Source of the DNA: Halioglobus sp.
GTDB taxonomy: Bacteria > Pseudomonadota > Gammaproteobacteria > Pseudomonadales > Halieaceae
DNA: 43,894 nt
Reading direction: 5' to 3'
Assembly: GCA_002699145.1 (NCBI GenBank)
Contig: PABK01000025.1
Span: forward strand, 1-43,894
Shown: one piece after another, positions 18,351-26,585 of the stretch
Position numbering within the stretch: the first letter of the stretch is position 1
Layout of the letters: each line of letters starts with the position of its first letter
Translations under genes and position numbers: made by a program
The notes under the pieces: model-generated
What the model was told of the DNA's origin: nothing
Databases searched by the model: none
The model's input: only the letters and a program-made list of their open reading frames with translations

Positions 18351-18379
18351 TTGTTATCGGCGAGTGATTTACATAAGAT
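18351..18379 (+). promoter_or_regulatory. Putative promoter of the F420 operon
   Basis: TTGTTA (18351-18356) and TAAGAT (18374-18379) are 17 bp apart, each matching four of six consensus bases. They lie about 145 bases upstream of the first F420 gene. No operator palindrome was recognised in the rest of the 205-bp divergent region. Confidence 0.4.
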
Positions 18380-18523
18380 GCTCGGCCGCGGCTATCCTAA
18401 CCGAAATATCCCCGCCGGGACATTTTCGCCCGCTTCGCGGCGCCAGGACCATGAGACTTGCGCAGCCGGTTGCGCACTCAGGCTAGCACCGCGTGACACT
18501 TCCTCAACTCGGGAAACAAGATT

Positions 18524-19207
18524 ATGTCGACAACGGAATTGCCCGTGCTCGCCATTCTGGGCGGCACCGGGGACCTCGGAACGGGCCTGGCCCGGCGCTG
18601 GGCACAGGCGGGGTACGAGGTGATCATCGGATCCCGTACGCTGGAAAAGGCCCAGGCCGCCGTGGCCGACCTGCGCGAGGTGATGTCCGAGCGTGGTCTG
18701 GCGGAAATCTCGGTGCAGGCGCAGGAGAATCTCGCCGCCGCCGAAGCCGCCGACATCGTGGCGCTGACGGTGCCATTCAGTCACCAGGCCAGCACGCTGG
18801 AACTGGTCAAGCCAGCCCTGCAGGGCAAGATCCTCATCGATGTCACCGTGCCCCTGGTGCCGCCCAAGGTGGCGCGGGTGCAGTTGCCGCAGCAGGGCAG
18901 CGCCGGCCAGATCGCGCAGGAACTGCTCGGTGACGATGTGGCCGTGGTCTCCGCGTTTCAGAACGTGGCGGCGGCGCACCTGCAGGAAGGCCACGGCATC
19001 GAGTGCGACGTGCTGGTCTGCGGCAACAAGCGCGAGGCGCGCGAGGCCGTGATCACGCTGGTGGAAGCCGCCGGCATGCGCGGCTTTCACGCCGGCATGA
19101 TCGACAACGCGGCCGCTGCAGAGGCGCTCACCTCGGTGCTCATCGTTATCAACAAGCAGTACAAGTGTCACGCGGGCATCAAGATCTCCGGCCTCGGCGA
19201 GGACTGA
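18524..19207 (+). CDS. npdG: NADPH-dependent F420 reductase
   Basis: A 227-residue Rossmann-fold enzyme that exchanges hydride between NADPH and F420. The N-terminal ILGGTGDLGTGLARRWA and VIIGSR segments form the NADP-binding fold; the middle has LTVPFSHQAS and IDVTVPLVPP, and the C-terminus YKCHAGIKISGL matches this family (NpdG/Fno). It heads the F420 operon, 13 bp before cofE, and supplies reduced F420 for any dependent reductases elsewhere in the genome. The direction of catalysis in vivo is inferred as NADPH to F420. Confidence 0.92.
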   Translation: MSTTELPVLAILGGTGDLGTGLARRWAQAGYEVIIGSRTLEKAQAAVADLREVMSERGLAEISVQAQENLAAAEAADIVALTVPFSHQASTLELVKPALQGKILIDVTVPLVPPKVARVQLPQQGSAGQIAQELLGDDVAVVSAFQNVAAAHLQEGHGIECDVLVCGNKREAREAVITLVEAAGMRGFHAGMIDNAAAAEALTSVLIVINKQYKCHAGIKISGLGED

Positions 19208-19220
19208 CCGGCCCGCGGCC

Positions 19221-19988
19221 ATGACGGCGCAACTGCAGTTGATTCCCCTGGACGGGTTGCCCCGGGTCGAGCCCGGCGACGACCTGGCGCGGCTCGTTGC
19301 CGCCGCGCTGGGGGAGGGCGCCCTGGCCCTGGAAGAGGGCGACGTGCTGGTGGTGGCGCAGAAAGTGGTGTCCAAGGCCGAGGGGCGCTACGCGCGCCTG
19401 GCCGAGGTGCGGGTCGGCGACGAGGCGACGGCGCTGGCCGCGCGGGCCGAGAAGGATCCGCGCCTGGTGCAACTGATCCTGGATGAGAGCCGCGAGGTGC
19501 TGCGCGTGCGCCCCGGCGTCATCATCGTCGAGCATCGCAACGGCTACGTGCACGCCAATGCCGGTATCGACCGTTCCAATATTGACAGCGACCCGGAAGA
19601 CCCGCGAGTGCTGCTGCTGCCCGTCGACCCGGACGCGTCCGCCCGGCGACTGCGCGCGTCGCTGGCCGCGCTGACCGGCGTCAGCGTGCAGGTCATCATC
19701 AACGACAGCTTCGGGCGCGCCTGGCGCAATGGCACCGTCGGCGTGGCCATCGGCTGCGCGGGCCTCGAACCGTTGCGCAACCAGGTCGGCGAACAGGACC
19801 TGTTCGGCAACGTGCTGGAGGTCACCGAGCCGGCCGTGGCCGATGAACTGGCCGCGGCGGCGTCCCTGGTGATGGGACAGGCGGCCGAGGGCTGTCCGGT
19901 GGTGCTGGTGCGCGGCGCGCAACTGGCCGGCGGTGCGGGCGGCTCCGCCGCGCTGCTGCGCGAGCGCGGCCAGGACCTGTTCCGCTGA
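19221..19988 (+). CDS. cofE: F420-0:gamma-L-glutamate ligase CofE
   Basis: A 255-residue protein that adds glutamate residues to F420-0 using GTP. Family markers include VVAQKVVSKAEGR near the N-terminus, HANAGIDRSNID in the middle and NDSFGRAWRNGTVGVAIG. It is a stand-alone CofE of archaeal type length: the C-terminal FMN-binding reductase domain present in actinobacterial FbiB is missing. Its stop codon overlaps the cofD start by one base. The number of glutamates added cannot be predicted. Confidence 0.94.
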   Translation: MTAQLQLIPLDGLPRVEPGDDLARLVAAALGEGALALEEGDVLVVAQKVVSKAEGRYARLAEVRVGDEATALAARAEKDPRLVQLILDESREVLRVRPGVIIVEHRNGYVHANAGIDRSNIDSDPEDPRVLLLPVDPDASARRLRASLAALTGVSVQVIINDSFGRAWRNGTVGVAIGCAGLEPLRNQVGEQDLFGNVLEVTEPAVADELAAAASLVMGQAAEGCPVVLVRGAQLAGGAGGSAALLRERGQDLFR

Positions 19989-20956
19989 TGCCCGCGGAAG
20001 CGCGCAACGTACTGGCCCTGACCGGGGGCGTCGGCGGAGCGAAGCTGGCCCTGGGCCTGGCCGATTGCCTGGCGCCCGAGGCGCTGCACCTGGTGGCCAA
20101 CACCGGCGACGACTTCGAGCACCTGGGCCTGCACATCAGTCCCGACATCGACACCCTCATTTATACCCTGGCCGGGTTGTCCAACCCGCAGCAGGGCTGG
20201 GGCCTGGATGGCGAGACCTTCCACGCGCTGGAGGCCCTGGGCAGGCTGGGCGGCGAGACCTGGTTCCGCCTGGGCGACCGCGACCTGGCCACACACCTGT
20301 GGCGCAGTTGCCAACTGGCCGCCGGCCAGACCCTGCAGGAGGTCACCGCCGCGCTGGCGCGGTCGCTGGGTGTGGCGCAGCAGGTGTATCCCATGTGTAA
20401 CGAGGCGGTGCGCACCAACGTGCACTGCGAGGGGCGCGTGCTGCCTTTCCAGCGCTACTTCGTCGGCGAGCGCTGCGCACCGCCGGTGAGCGGTTTCGCC
20501 TTCGACGGTATCGAGCGCGCCGCGCCGGTCCCGGCGTTGCGGCAACTGCTCGACAGGGGGGCGTTCGCCCAGGTGGTGATCTGCCCCTCCAACCCGTTCG
20601 TCAGTATCGACCCGATCCTGCAGGTCCCGGGCCTGTGGCAGGCGCTGCGCGAGCAGCCAGCCCCGGTGACCCTGGTGTCGCCGATCGTCGCCGGTGCGGC
20701 GCTGAAGGGCCCGGCGGCCAAGATGATGGCGGAACTGGGGGTGCCGGCATCCGCGACCGGGGTGGCGCAGCACTACGCGCGGCGCTATCCCGGCCTGCTG
20801 GACCACTTCGTAATTGACCACAGTGACGGTACACTGGCCGCCGACATCGCCGCACTGGGTATGCAGGCGGCGGTGACATCGACGGTTATGACGACGCGCG
20901 AGCACAAGCGCGCGCTGGCGCAGTTCGTGCTGCGCCTGGTTGAAAGTGAGAGATAG
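19988..20956 (+). CDS. cofD: FO 2-phospho-L-lactate transferase CofD/FbiA
   Basis: A 322-residue enzyme that transfers the phospholactyl-type (or related) moiety from the guanylylated donor made by CofC to FO, giving F420-0 or a derivative. The N-terminal TGGVGGAKLALGL and VANTGDDFEHLGLHISPDIDT are diagnostic of CofD, as is the ICPSNPFVSIDPIL segment. The gene overlaps cofE and is followed 4 bp later by cofC, consistent with one transcript. Confidence 0.95.
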   Translation: MPAEARNVLALTGGVGGAKLALGLADCLAPEALHLVANTGDDFEHLGLHISPDIDTLIYTLAGLSNPQQGWGLDGETFHALEALGRLGGETWFRLGDRDLATHLWRSCQLAAGQTLQEVTAALARSLGVAQQVYPMCNEAVRTNVHCEGRVLPFQRYFVGERCAPPVSGFAFDGIERAAPVPALRQLLDRGAFAQVVICPSNPFVSIDPILQVPGLWQALREQPAPVTLVSPIVAGAALKGPAAKMMAELGVPASATGVAQHYARRYPGLLDHFVIDHSDGTLAADIAALGMQAAVTSTVMTTREHKRALAQFVLRLVESER

Positions 20957-20960
20957 GACC

Positions 20961-21692
20961 ATGGCCACAGCCCTGTTGCCACTGAAGGACCTGGTCGAGG
21001 CGAAATCGCGCCTGGCCGGGCTGTTGCGACCCTCCGAGCGGCGCGCCCTGGCCCAGGCCATGGCCGAGGATGTGCTGGCGGTGCTGCGCGCCCACCCGCG
21101 GCTGCAGCGGGTGGTGCTGGTGTCCGATGACCCGGGCGCACGCCTGCTGGCGCATGAATACGATGCGCAGTGCTGGTCGGAGCGGGGGCTGGGCTGTCGC
21201 GGGCTCAACCCGGTGCTGCAGGCGGCGGCGGGGCGGCTGGCGCAGGCCGCGGGCGATGACGTGATGCTGGTGTTGCACGCAGACCTGCCGCTGCTCGGCG
21301 GCGCGGACATCGACGCCGCCCTGGACGCCTGCACAGGGCGCCAGGTCCTGGTCGTGGCGCCGGACCGCCACGGTCGCGGCACCAACCTGCTCGCCTTCCA
21401 CAACAGCGTCGTCCCGGCGTTCTGCTTTGGCGCGGACAGCTGCGCCGCGCACCAGCGCCGGGCCCGGGAACAGGGCCTGGCGGCACAACTCCTGCACCGC
21501 CCCGGCCTCGCCCTGGACCTGGATGAACCCGCGGACCTGGCGGCCCTGCTGGCGCAGGCGCCGGACCGTCACGGCGGCCGCAGCCGCGCCCTGTTGCAGG
21601 GTGCGGAACTGGGCGCACGCTTGCGCGCCGCGCTCGCGTCACTGCCCCTGGAGGCGGTCGCGCCCGCCACCGGCGCGGAGCAGGGCTCGTGA
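20961..21692 (+). CDS. cofC: 2-phospho-L-lactate guanylyltransferase CofC
   Basis: A 243-residue nucleotidyltransferase that activates a phosphorylated three-carbon acid with GTP. MATALLPLKDLVEAKSRLAG matches the CofC N-terminus (LPLK...KSRLA), and the VLHADLPLL and DRHGRGTNLLAF motifs follow. Start 20961 is chosen because of the motif and a nearby GATAGGA; an in-frame ATG seven codons upstream lies across the cofD stop. A tail of about 40 residues extends past the usual core. Whether it uses 2-phospholactate, phosphoenolpyruvate or 3-phosphoglycerate cannot be read from sequence. It overlaps the FO synthase gene by 4 bp. Confidence 0.9.
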   Translation: MATALLPLKDLVEAKSRLAGLLRPSERRALAQAMAEDVLAVLRAHPRLQRVVLVSDDPGARLLAHEYDAQCWSERGLGCRGLNPVLQAAAGRLAQAAGDDVMLVLHADLPLLGGADIDAALDACTGRQVLVVAPDRHGRGTNLLAFHNSVVPAFCFGADSCAAHQRRAREQGLAAQLLHRPGLALDLDEPADLAALLAQAPDRHGGRSRALLQGAELGARLRAALASLPLEAVAPATGAEQGS

Positions 21693-24172
21693 ACGACCTG
21701 GCGCCACTGGCGCGGAAACTGCACGCCGGCGACCTCCCCACGCCGGGTGAGGCCCTGGCCCTGGCCGACTGTGAGGATACCGCCGCGCTGGCCGCGCTGG
21801 CCGGTTCACTGCGCGATGCCGGACATGGCAATGTGGTGACCTATTCGCGCAAGGTGTTCATCCCGCTGACCCACCTGTGCCGGGATGTCTGTCACTACTG
21901 CACGTTCGCGCGCACGCCGAAACGCATAGAGCAAGCCTACCTGCCTGTCGAGGACGTGCTGGCGCTGTGTCGCGACGGCGCGGCGATGGGCTGCCAGGAA
22001 GCGCTGTTTACCCTGGGCGAACGGCCGGAGCTGCGCTATAGCGCGGCGCGCGACGCGCTGCGGGAGCTGGGGTTTGCCAGCACGCTGCACTACGTGGCCG
22101 AGGTCGCCGCGCGCGTGCTGGACGAAACCGGCCTGCTGCCGCACATCAACGCCGGTTGCATGAGCGACGAGGAAGTGGCGCTGCTGCGCCCGGTGAGCGC
22201 CTCCATGGGCATCATGCTGGAATCCGCCTCCGCGCGCCTGTGTGAGAAGGGCATGCCGCACTACGGCTCGCCCGACAAGGACCCGCAGCGGCGCCTGGCG
22301 ACCCTGGAAAGCGCCGGCGCCGCGCGCGTGCCCTTTACCTCCGGCATCCTCATCGGCATTGGCGAGACGCGGCGCGAGCGCATCGAATCGCTGCTGGCGC
22401 TGCGCGCCTCGCACCAGCGGCACGGCCACCTGCAGGAAGTCATCGTACAGAATTTTCGCGCCAAGCCGGGCACCCTGATGGCCGCGGCCCCCGAGCCGGA
22501 CCTGGAGGAGCTGCTGTGGACCATCGCCGTGACCCGTCTGGTATTCGGCGCGCAGATGAATATCCAGGCGCCGCCTAACCTCAGTCCCGGTGTGCTCGGA
22601 CAGCTGGTGGCGGCGGGGATCAACGACTGGGGCGGGGTGTCGCCCCTGACGCCGGACCACGTCAACCCCGAGGCGCCCTGGCCACACCTGGACCGGCTCG
22701 CGGCGGAAACAGCCGCCGCCGGTAAATGGCTGGAGCAACGGCTGACGCTGTACCCGGCCTATGTGCGCGCCGGGGAGCGGTGGCTGGACGACGCGGTATT
22801 GCCGGCGGTGCTGCGGCAGGCCGACGCGGCCGGCCTGGCTCGCCGCGACGACTGGACCCCGGGGACCGGGGCAGATATTCCCTCAATCGAAGCGGGCCTG
22901 CTCGCCGGCGGCGCCCCGACGCAGCCGGTGGACCCGCAACTCGCCGAGATCGTCGCGCGCTGCGAAGCCGGGGCGTCATTACACGAACGGGACATTACGC
23001 GGCTATTCGCCAGTCGCGGGCCAGAGTTCACCTACGTCGCCGCGGCGGCTGACCGGCTGCGCCGCCAGGTGAATGGCGACCAGGTCAGTTACGTGATCAA
23101 CCGCAACATCAACTACACCAACGTGTGCTACTTCAAGTGCCAGTTCTGCGCTTTCTCCAAGGGCAAGGCGAGCGAGAACCTGCGCGGTCGTCCCTACGAT
23201 ATCAGCGGCGAGGAGATCGCCCGGCGCTGCGTCGAGGCCTGGCAGCGCGGCGCCACCGAGGTCTGCATGCAGGGCGGCATTCACCCCGACTATACCGGCC
23301 AGACCTACCTCGATATCCTCGAGACGGTGCGCGCGGCGACGCCGGATATGCATATCCACGCCTTCTCGCCGCTGGAAGTGTGGCAGGGCGCGGCGACCCT
23401 GGGTATCGACATCGAGACCTTCCTGCTGCGCCTGCGCGCGGCCGGGCTGAACACCTTGCCGGGCACCGCCGCCGAGGTGCTGCACGACGAGGTGCGCGCG
23501 CGGCTGTGCCCGGACAAGCTCAACAGCGAGCAGTGGCTGCAGGTGATGGAGGCGGCGCACCGCGTCGGCCTGCGCACCACCGCCACGGTGATGTACGGGC
23601 ATATCGAGCAGCCGCGCCACTGGGCGGCGCACCTGCTGCGCATCCGCGAACTGCAGCAGCGCAGCGGCGGCTTTACCGAGTTCGTGCCATTGCCTTTCGT
23701 GCACATGGAGGCGCCCATGTACCTCAAGGGGCGCTCCCGCCGCGGCCCGACCTTTCGCGAGGCGGTGCTGATGCACGCGGTGGCGCGGCTGGCGCTGCAC
23801 GGCCTGATCGACAACATCCAGGCCTCCTGGGTGAAAATGGGGCCGGAGGGCATTGCGCTGTGCCTGAACGCCGGCGCCAACGACCTCGGCGGTACGTTGA
23901 TGAACGAGAGCATCACCCGCGCCGCTGGTTCCGGTCACGGCCAGGAATGGGCGCCGGCGCGCATGGAGACGTTCATCGCCGGCCTGGGTCGGCAGCCGCG
24001 GCTGCGCACCACGCTCTACGCCGATGCGCCCGAGGAACGCCGCCGCGCGGCGCGGCGGGAGATTCCCCTGGCGCAGGTCCACAACGGCCCCGCGGCCCGG
24101 CGGCAGGTGGACAAACGCGCGGCGCCGGCCGACCTGTATGAACAGGTGGTCCTGCAGGCCGCCTGCAACTGA
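21689..24172 (+). CDS. fbiC: Fused FO synthase CofG-CofH (FbiC)
   Basis: An 827-residue bifunctional radical SAM protein that makes the deazaflavin FO from tyrosine and a ribityl pyrimidine. The N-terminal CofG half carries C64-x3-C68-x2-C71 (CRDVCHYC). The C-terminal CofH half carries C480-x3-C484-x2-C487 (CYFKCQFC). Archaea encode the halves separately; the fused form is the actinobacterial and general bacterial type. It starts with GTG in the overlap with the cofC stop (GTGA). It ends 10 bp before ung. Confidence 0.95.
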   Translation: MNDLAPLARKLHAGDLPTPGEALALADCEDTAALAALAGSLRDAGHGNVVTYSRKVFIPLTHLCRDVCHYCTFARTPKRIEQAYLPVEDVLALCRDGAAMGCQEALFTLGERPELRYSAARDALRELGFASTLHYVAEVAARVLDETGLLPHINAGCMSDEEVALLRPVSASMGIMLESASARLCEKGMPHYGSPDKDPQRRLATLESAGAARVPFTSGILIGIGETRRERIESLLALRASHQRHGHLQEVIVQNFRAKPGTLMAAAPEPDLEELLWTIAVTRLVFGAQMNIQAPPNLSPGVLGQLVAAGINDWGGVSPLTPDHVNPEAPWPHLDRLAAETAAAGKWLEQRLTLYPAYVRAGERWLDDAVLPAVLRQADAAGLARRDDWTPGTGADIPSIEAGLLAGGAPTQPVDPQLAEIVARCEAGASLHERDITRLFASRGPEFTYVAAAADRLRRQVNGDQVSYVINRNINYTNVCYFKCQFCAFSKGKASENLRGRPYDISGEEIARRCVEAWQRGATEVCMQGGIHPDYTGQTYLDILETVRAATPDMHIHAFSPLEVWQGAATLGIDIETFLLRLRAAGLNTLPGTAAEVLHDEVRARLCPDKLNSEQWLQVMEAAHRVGLRTTATVMYGHIEQPRHWAAHLLRIRELQQRSGGFTEFVPLPFVHMEAPMYLKGRSRRGPTFREAVLMHAVARLALHGLIDNIQASWVKMGPEGIALCLNAGANDLGGTLMNESITRAAGSGHGQEWAPARMETFIAGLGRQPRLRTTLYADAPEERRRAARREIPLAQVHNGPAARRQVDKRAAPADLYEQVVLQAACN

Positions 24173-24182
24173 GGCGGCGCCC

Positions 24183-24878
24183 GTGGCCCTCGCGCGCTCC
24201 GTGCAACTCGAGCCGGGCTGGCTGCAGGCCCTGGGCGACCAGTTCGAGCAACCCTACATGCAGGAACTGCGCGCCTTCCTGCTCGCGCAAAAGCGCGCAG
24301 GCAAGCGCATCTTCCCGCCCGGGGAGGAGTTCTTCAACGCCTTCAATCACACCCCGCTGGAACGGGTCAAGGTGGTTATCCTCGGCCAGGATCCCTACCA
24401 CGGCGAGGGCCAGGCACACGGCCTGTGCTTCTCGGTCAGGCCGGGGGTCGCCGTGCCGCCCTCGCTGCAGAACATCTACCGCGAAATCCACGACGAACTG
24501 GGTCTGCCGGTGCCGCGCCACGGCCACCTGACCGCCTGGGCCGACCAGGGCGTGTTGCTGCTCAACAGCGTGTTGTCGGTGGAGTGCGCGCAGGCGGCCT
24601 CGCACCGGGGCAAGGGCTGGGAGCGCTTTACCGACCAGGTCATACAGGTGATCAACGAGCGGCGCGAGGGCGTGGTGTTCATGCTCTGGGGCAGCTACGC
24701 CCAGCGCAAGGGCGCGATAATCGACGCGCGCCGCCACTGCGTGCTGAAAGCGCCCCACCCGTCGCCGCTCAGCGCGCATCGCGGCTTCTTCGGCTGCGGC
24801 CACTTCAAGGCGGCGAATGACTACCTGCGCTCGCGCGGCGAGGAGGGCATTGATTGGCGGTTGCCCGACACCCCCTGA
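24183..24878 (+). CDS. ung: Uracil-DNA glycosylase
   Basis: A 231-residue family 1 enzyme that removes uracil from DNA. The water-activating motif [14 protein letters not shown] contains D70, and the leucine-loop motif [11 protein letters not shown] is at the C-terminus. The start is taken as GTG at 24183, with a GGCGG sequence upstream, because the frame before it is shadow sequence of the FO synthase gene. It lies 10 bp after that gene and could be a passenger in the F420 transcript. It is convergent with ygfZ, with only 6 bp between. Confidence 0.94.
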   Translation: MALARSVQLEPGWLQALGDQFEQPYMQELRAFLLAQKRAGKRIFPPGEEFFNAFNHTPLERVKVVILGQDPYHGEGQAHGLCFSVRPGVAVPPSLQNIYREIHDELGLPVPRHGHLTAWADQGVLLLNSVLSVECAQAASHRGKGWERFTDQVIQVINERREGVVFMLWGSYAQRKGAIIDARRHCVLKAPHPSPLSAHRGFFGCGHFKAANDYLRSRGEEGIDWRLPDTP

Positions 24879-24884
24879 GGGCGC

Positions 24885-25799
24885 TCAGTCCGCGGCGATC
24901 GCGTAGGGCAGTTCGCCCAGCGTCAGGGCGGGCCCTGCGGGACCCTCGAGATGCAGGCCCGTGGCGACGGCCTCGTGGGTGGCGCTGACCAGGGCGAGGG
25001 CGCCGGCGCTGTTGACGACGTCGCCCACCGCCTGCTCACCGCCGGCACTGTACAGTGGCGCCCCGGCCGCGGCGGCGTGTCCCGCCGGAAGCTGTGCCAG
25101 GTGTGTGCGGCGCTTCGACTTGCCGCGGTAGTGCAGGCGCGCGACCACTTCCTGGCCGGTATAACAGCCCTTGGAAAAACTGATGTGCCCGGTGAGGTCG
25201 TAGTTCAGTACCTGGGGCACGAATTGCTCCACGGTGGCCGCCTCGATGCGCGCCACCCCGGCCGCGATCTGTCGTTCCCGCCACGCGCTCTCCGGCGCTT
25301 GCTGCATGACCTCGTCAAGTGCCGCGCGCCGCGGGCTGTCCGTGGCCAGCAACAGCTCGAACTGCGCGCCCCGGTCATCGCTGCACAGCAGCACGTGGTC
25401 TTCACCGGCGCTGCGCTCCCAGGCGGCGCCGGGCGCGGCGCCGAAAATGTCGGCCAGTGCCGCGGCGGCGTCCGCGCCCCAGATGCCCAGTACCAGCCAG
25501 TCGTCGCGCGTCGCGTCCAGCTCCGCCTTTGAAAAGACGATGTACTTGCCAAATACCTGTGCCGCGTGATCGCGAATGTCGCGGCGCATGCGCAGGGCGA
25601 AGTGCTCCGGCGCCAGTTGCGCCAGCAGGAAGTCGCAGACCACGCGCCCCTGGGGCGTGCAGTAGGCGCCCAGGACGCCGCGCTGTTCCCCGACCTGGGC
25701 GGTATCGCAGGTGGTCTGGCCCTGCAGGAAGGTCAGCGTGTCGGGTCCGGCGATATGCAGCAGGGCTTCCTGCTCCAGCAGGCTGTAGTGGCTGTCCAA
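24885..25799 (-). CDS. ygfZ: Folate-binding protein YgfZ
   Basis: A 304-residue member of the YgfZ/GcvT-like family. The hallmark KGCYTGQEVVAR around C212 is present. YgfZ uses tetrahydrofolate to help maintain iron-sulfur enzymes, so it is relevant to the radical SAM and [4Fe-4S] proteins in this window, though that link is inference. It has its own promoter and is divergent from sdhE. Confidence 0.93.
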   Translation of the reverse strand: MDSHYSLLEQEALLHIAGPDTLTFLQGQTTCDTAQVGEQRGVLGAYCTPQGRVVCDFLLAQLAPEHFALRMRRDIRDHAAQVFGKYIVFSKAELDATRDDWLVLGIWGADAAAALADIFGAAPGAAWERSAGEDHVLLCSDDRGAQFELLLATDSPRRAALDEVMQQAPESAWRERQIAAGVARIEAATVEQFVPQVLNYDLTGHISFSKGCYTGQEVVARLHYRGKSKRRTHLAQLPAGHAAAAGAPLYSAGGEQAVGDVVNSAGALALVSATHEAVATGLHLEGPAGPALTLGELPYAIAAD

Positions 25800-25826
25800 G
25801 CGATGTCCCTCAGTTATCCGGCGCCT

Positions 25827-25855
25827 ATCATAGGGCAGGGCCGTGCCGGTGTCAG
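25827..25855 (-). promoter_or_regulatory. Putative sigma-70 promoter of ygfZ
   Basis: On the minus strand CTGACA (25850-25855) and TATGAT (25827-25832) are 17 bp apart, each matching five of six consensus bases. The predicted transcript starts about 20 bases before the ygfZ ATG. Confidence 0.65.
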
Positions 25856-25889
25856 CCGTCGGCGGGCCCGGGACGCAGGCAAATGACGG

Positions 25890-25895
25890 TATAAT
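25890..25895 (+). promoter_or_regulatory. -10 element before sdhE
   Basis: A perfect TATAAT lies about 38 bases before the sdhE start. No good -35 hexamer is visible at 16-18 bp upstream, so this promoter may depend on an activator, or the match may be chance. Confidence 0.4.
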
Positions 25896-25933
25896 GGGCT
25901 GCTTTGACGTCGCCGCCGGGTGAAGGGCTCCCT

Positions 25934-26200
25934 ATGGTATCCAACGAGGAATTGAATCGCATGCGCTGGGCGGCACGCCGCGGCATGCTGGAACTGGACC
26001 TGGTGCTGGAGCCCTTCGTGGCGCGGTGTTACGCGCAGCTCGACGCGGACAGCAGGCGCGCCTTCCAGGCGCTGATGTCCTGTGAGGACCAGGAGCTTTA
26101 CGCCTGGCTGCTGGGGCGTGAACAACCGTCCGAGCCGGAGTTGCGCGACCTTGTCGAGCGGATACTCGCATTCACCCGCACTGCACCTGCCGCTCACTGA
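25934..26200 (+). CDS. sdhE: Succinate dehydrogenase assembly factor SdhE
   Basis: An 88-residue protein with the RRGMLELDLVLEPF motif that defines SdhE (YgfY), which promotes FAD attachment to succinate dehydrogenase. Start 25934 (MVSNEELNRMRW) is preferred because AAGGG lies about 7 bases upstream; an in-frame ATG ten codons earlier lacks support. It is followed by an overlapping ygfX-like gene, the usual arrangement. Confidence 0.93.
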   Translation: MVSNEELNRMRWAARRGMLELDLVLEPFVARCYAQLDADSRRAFQALMSCEDQELYAWLLGREQPSEPELRDLVERILAFTRTAPAAH

Positions 26201-26585
26201 GCCGGGCTTCCCCCCCGGGTTGTCGTACCTGCTGGGTGCCGCCATCGGCCTGGCGCTGCTGGCGCTGCTGCAGCGCGGACAGTTCGCCGCCGCCCTGGCG
26301 GCCGCGGCCGTGGCCCCGCCGGCCTGGCGCGCCCTGCGCGGGGCCGGGCGGGACGTCGCCGGACAGCTGTGCTGGCGCGCCGGGCGCTGGCGCCTGCGTC
26401 AGGCGGGAGGTGAGTGCGAGCTGCAGCCACAGGCCGGGCTGGTCGCCTGTGGGCGGTGGGTCTGGCTGTGCTTCCGCCGCGAGCGCGACGGCGACCGCGT
26501 CACCCTGTGGCTGTACCGCCGCGGCATGGACGCGCAACAGTGGCGACGGCTGCGTGTGCGCCTGCGGCTGGATCTAGCGCGGTGA
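26151..26585 (+). CDS. YgfX/CptA-like small membrane protein
   Basis: A protein of about 144 residues with two adjacent hydrophobic segments ([17 protein letters not shown] and [14 protein letters not shown]) and a basic C-terminal domain ending [16 protein letters not shown], the pattern of YgfX (DUF1434) proteins encoded after sdhE. The start is uncertain: no ATG suits it, and TTG at 26151 (overlapping sdhE) is chosen over TTG at 26220 because the family keeps a strand before the first helix. The end overlaps the convergent nadB by 12 bp. The toxin function reported for E. coli YgfX should not be assumed. Confidence 0.7.
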   Translation: MSSGYSHSPALHLPLTEPGFPPGLSYLLGAAIGLALLALLQRGQFAAALAAAAVAPPAWRALRGAGRDVAGQLCWRAGRWRLRQAGGECELQPQAGLVACGRWVWLCFRRERDGDRVTLWLYRRGMDAQQWRRLRVRLRLDLAR

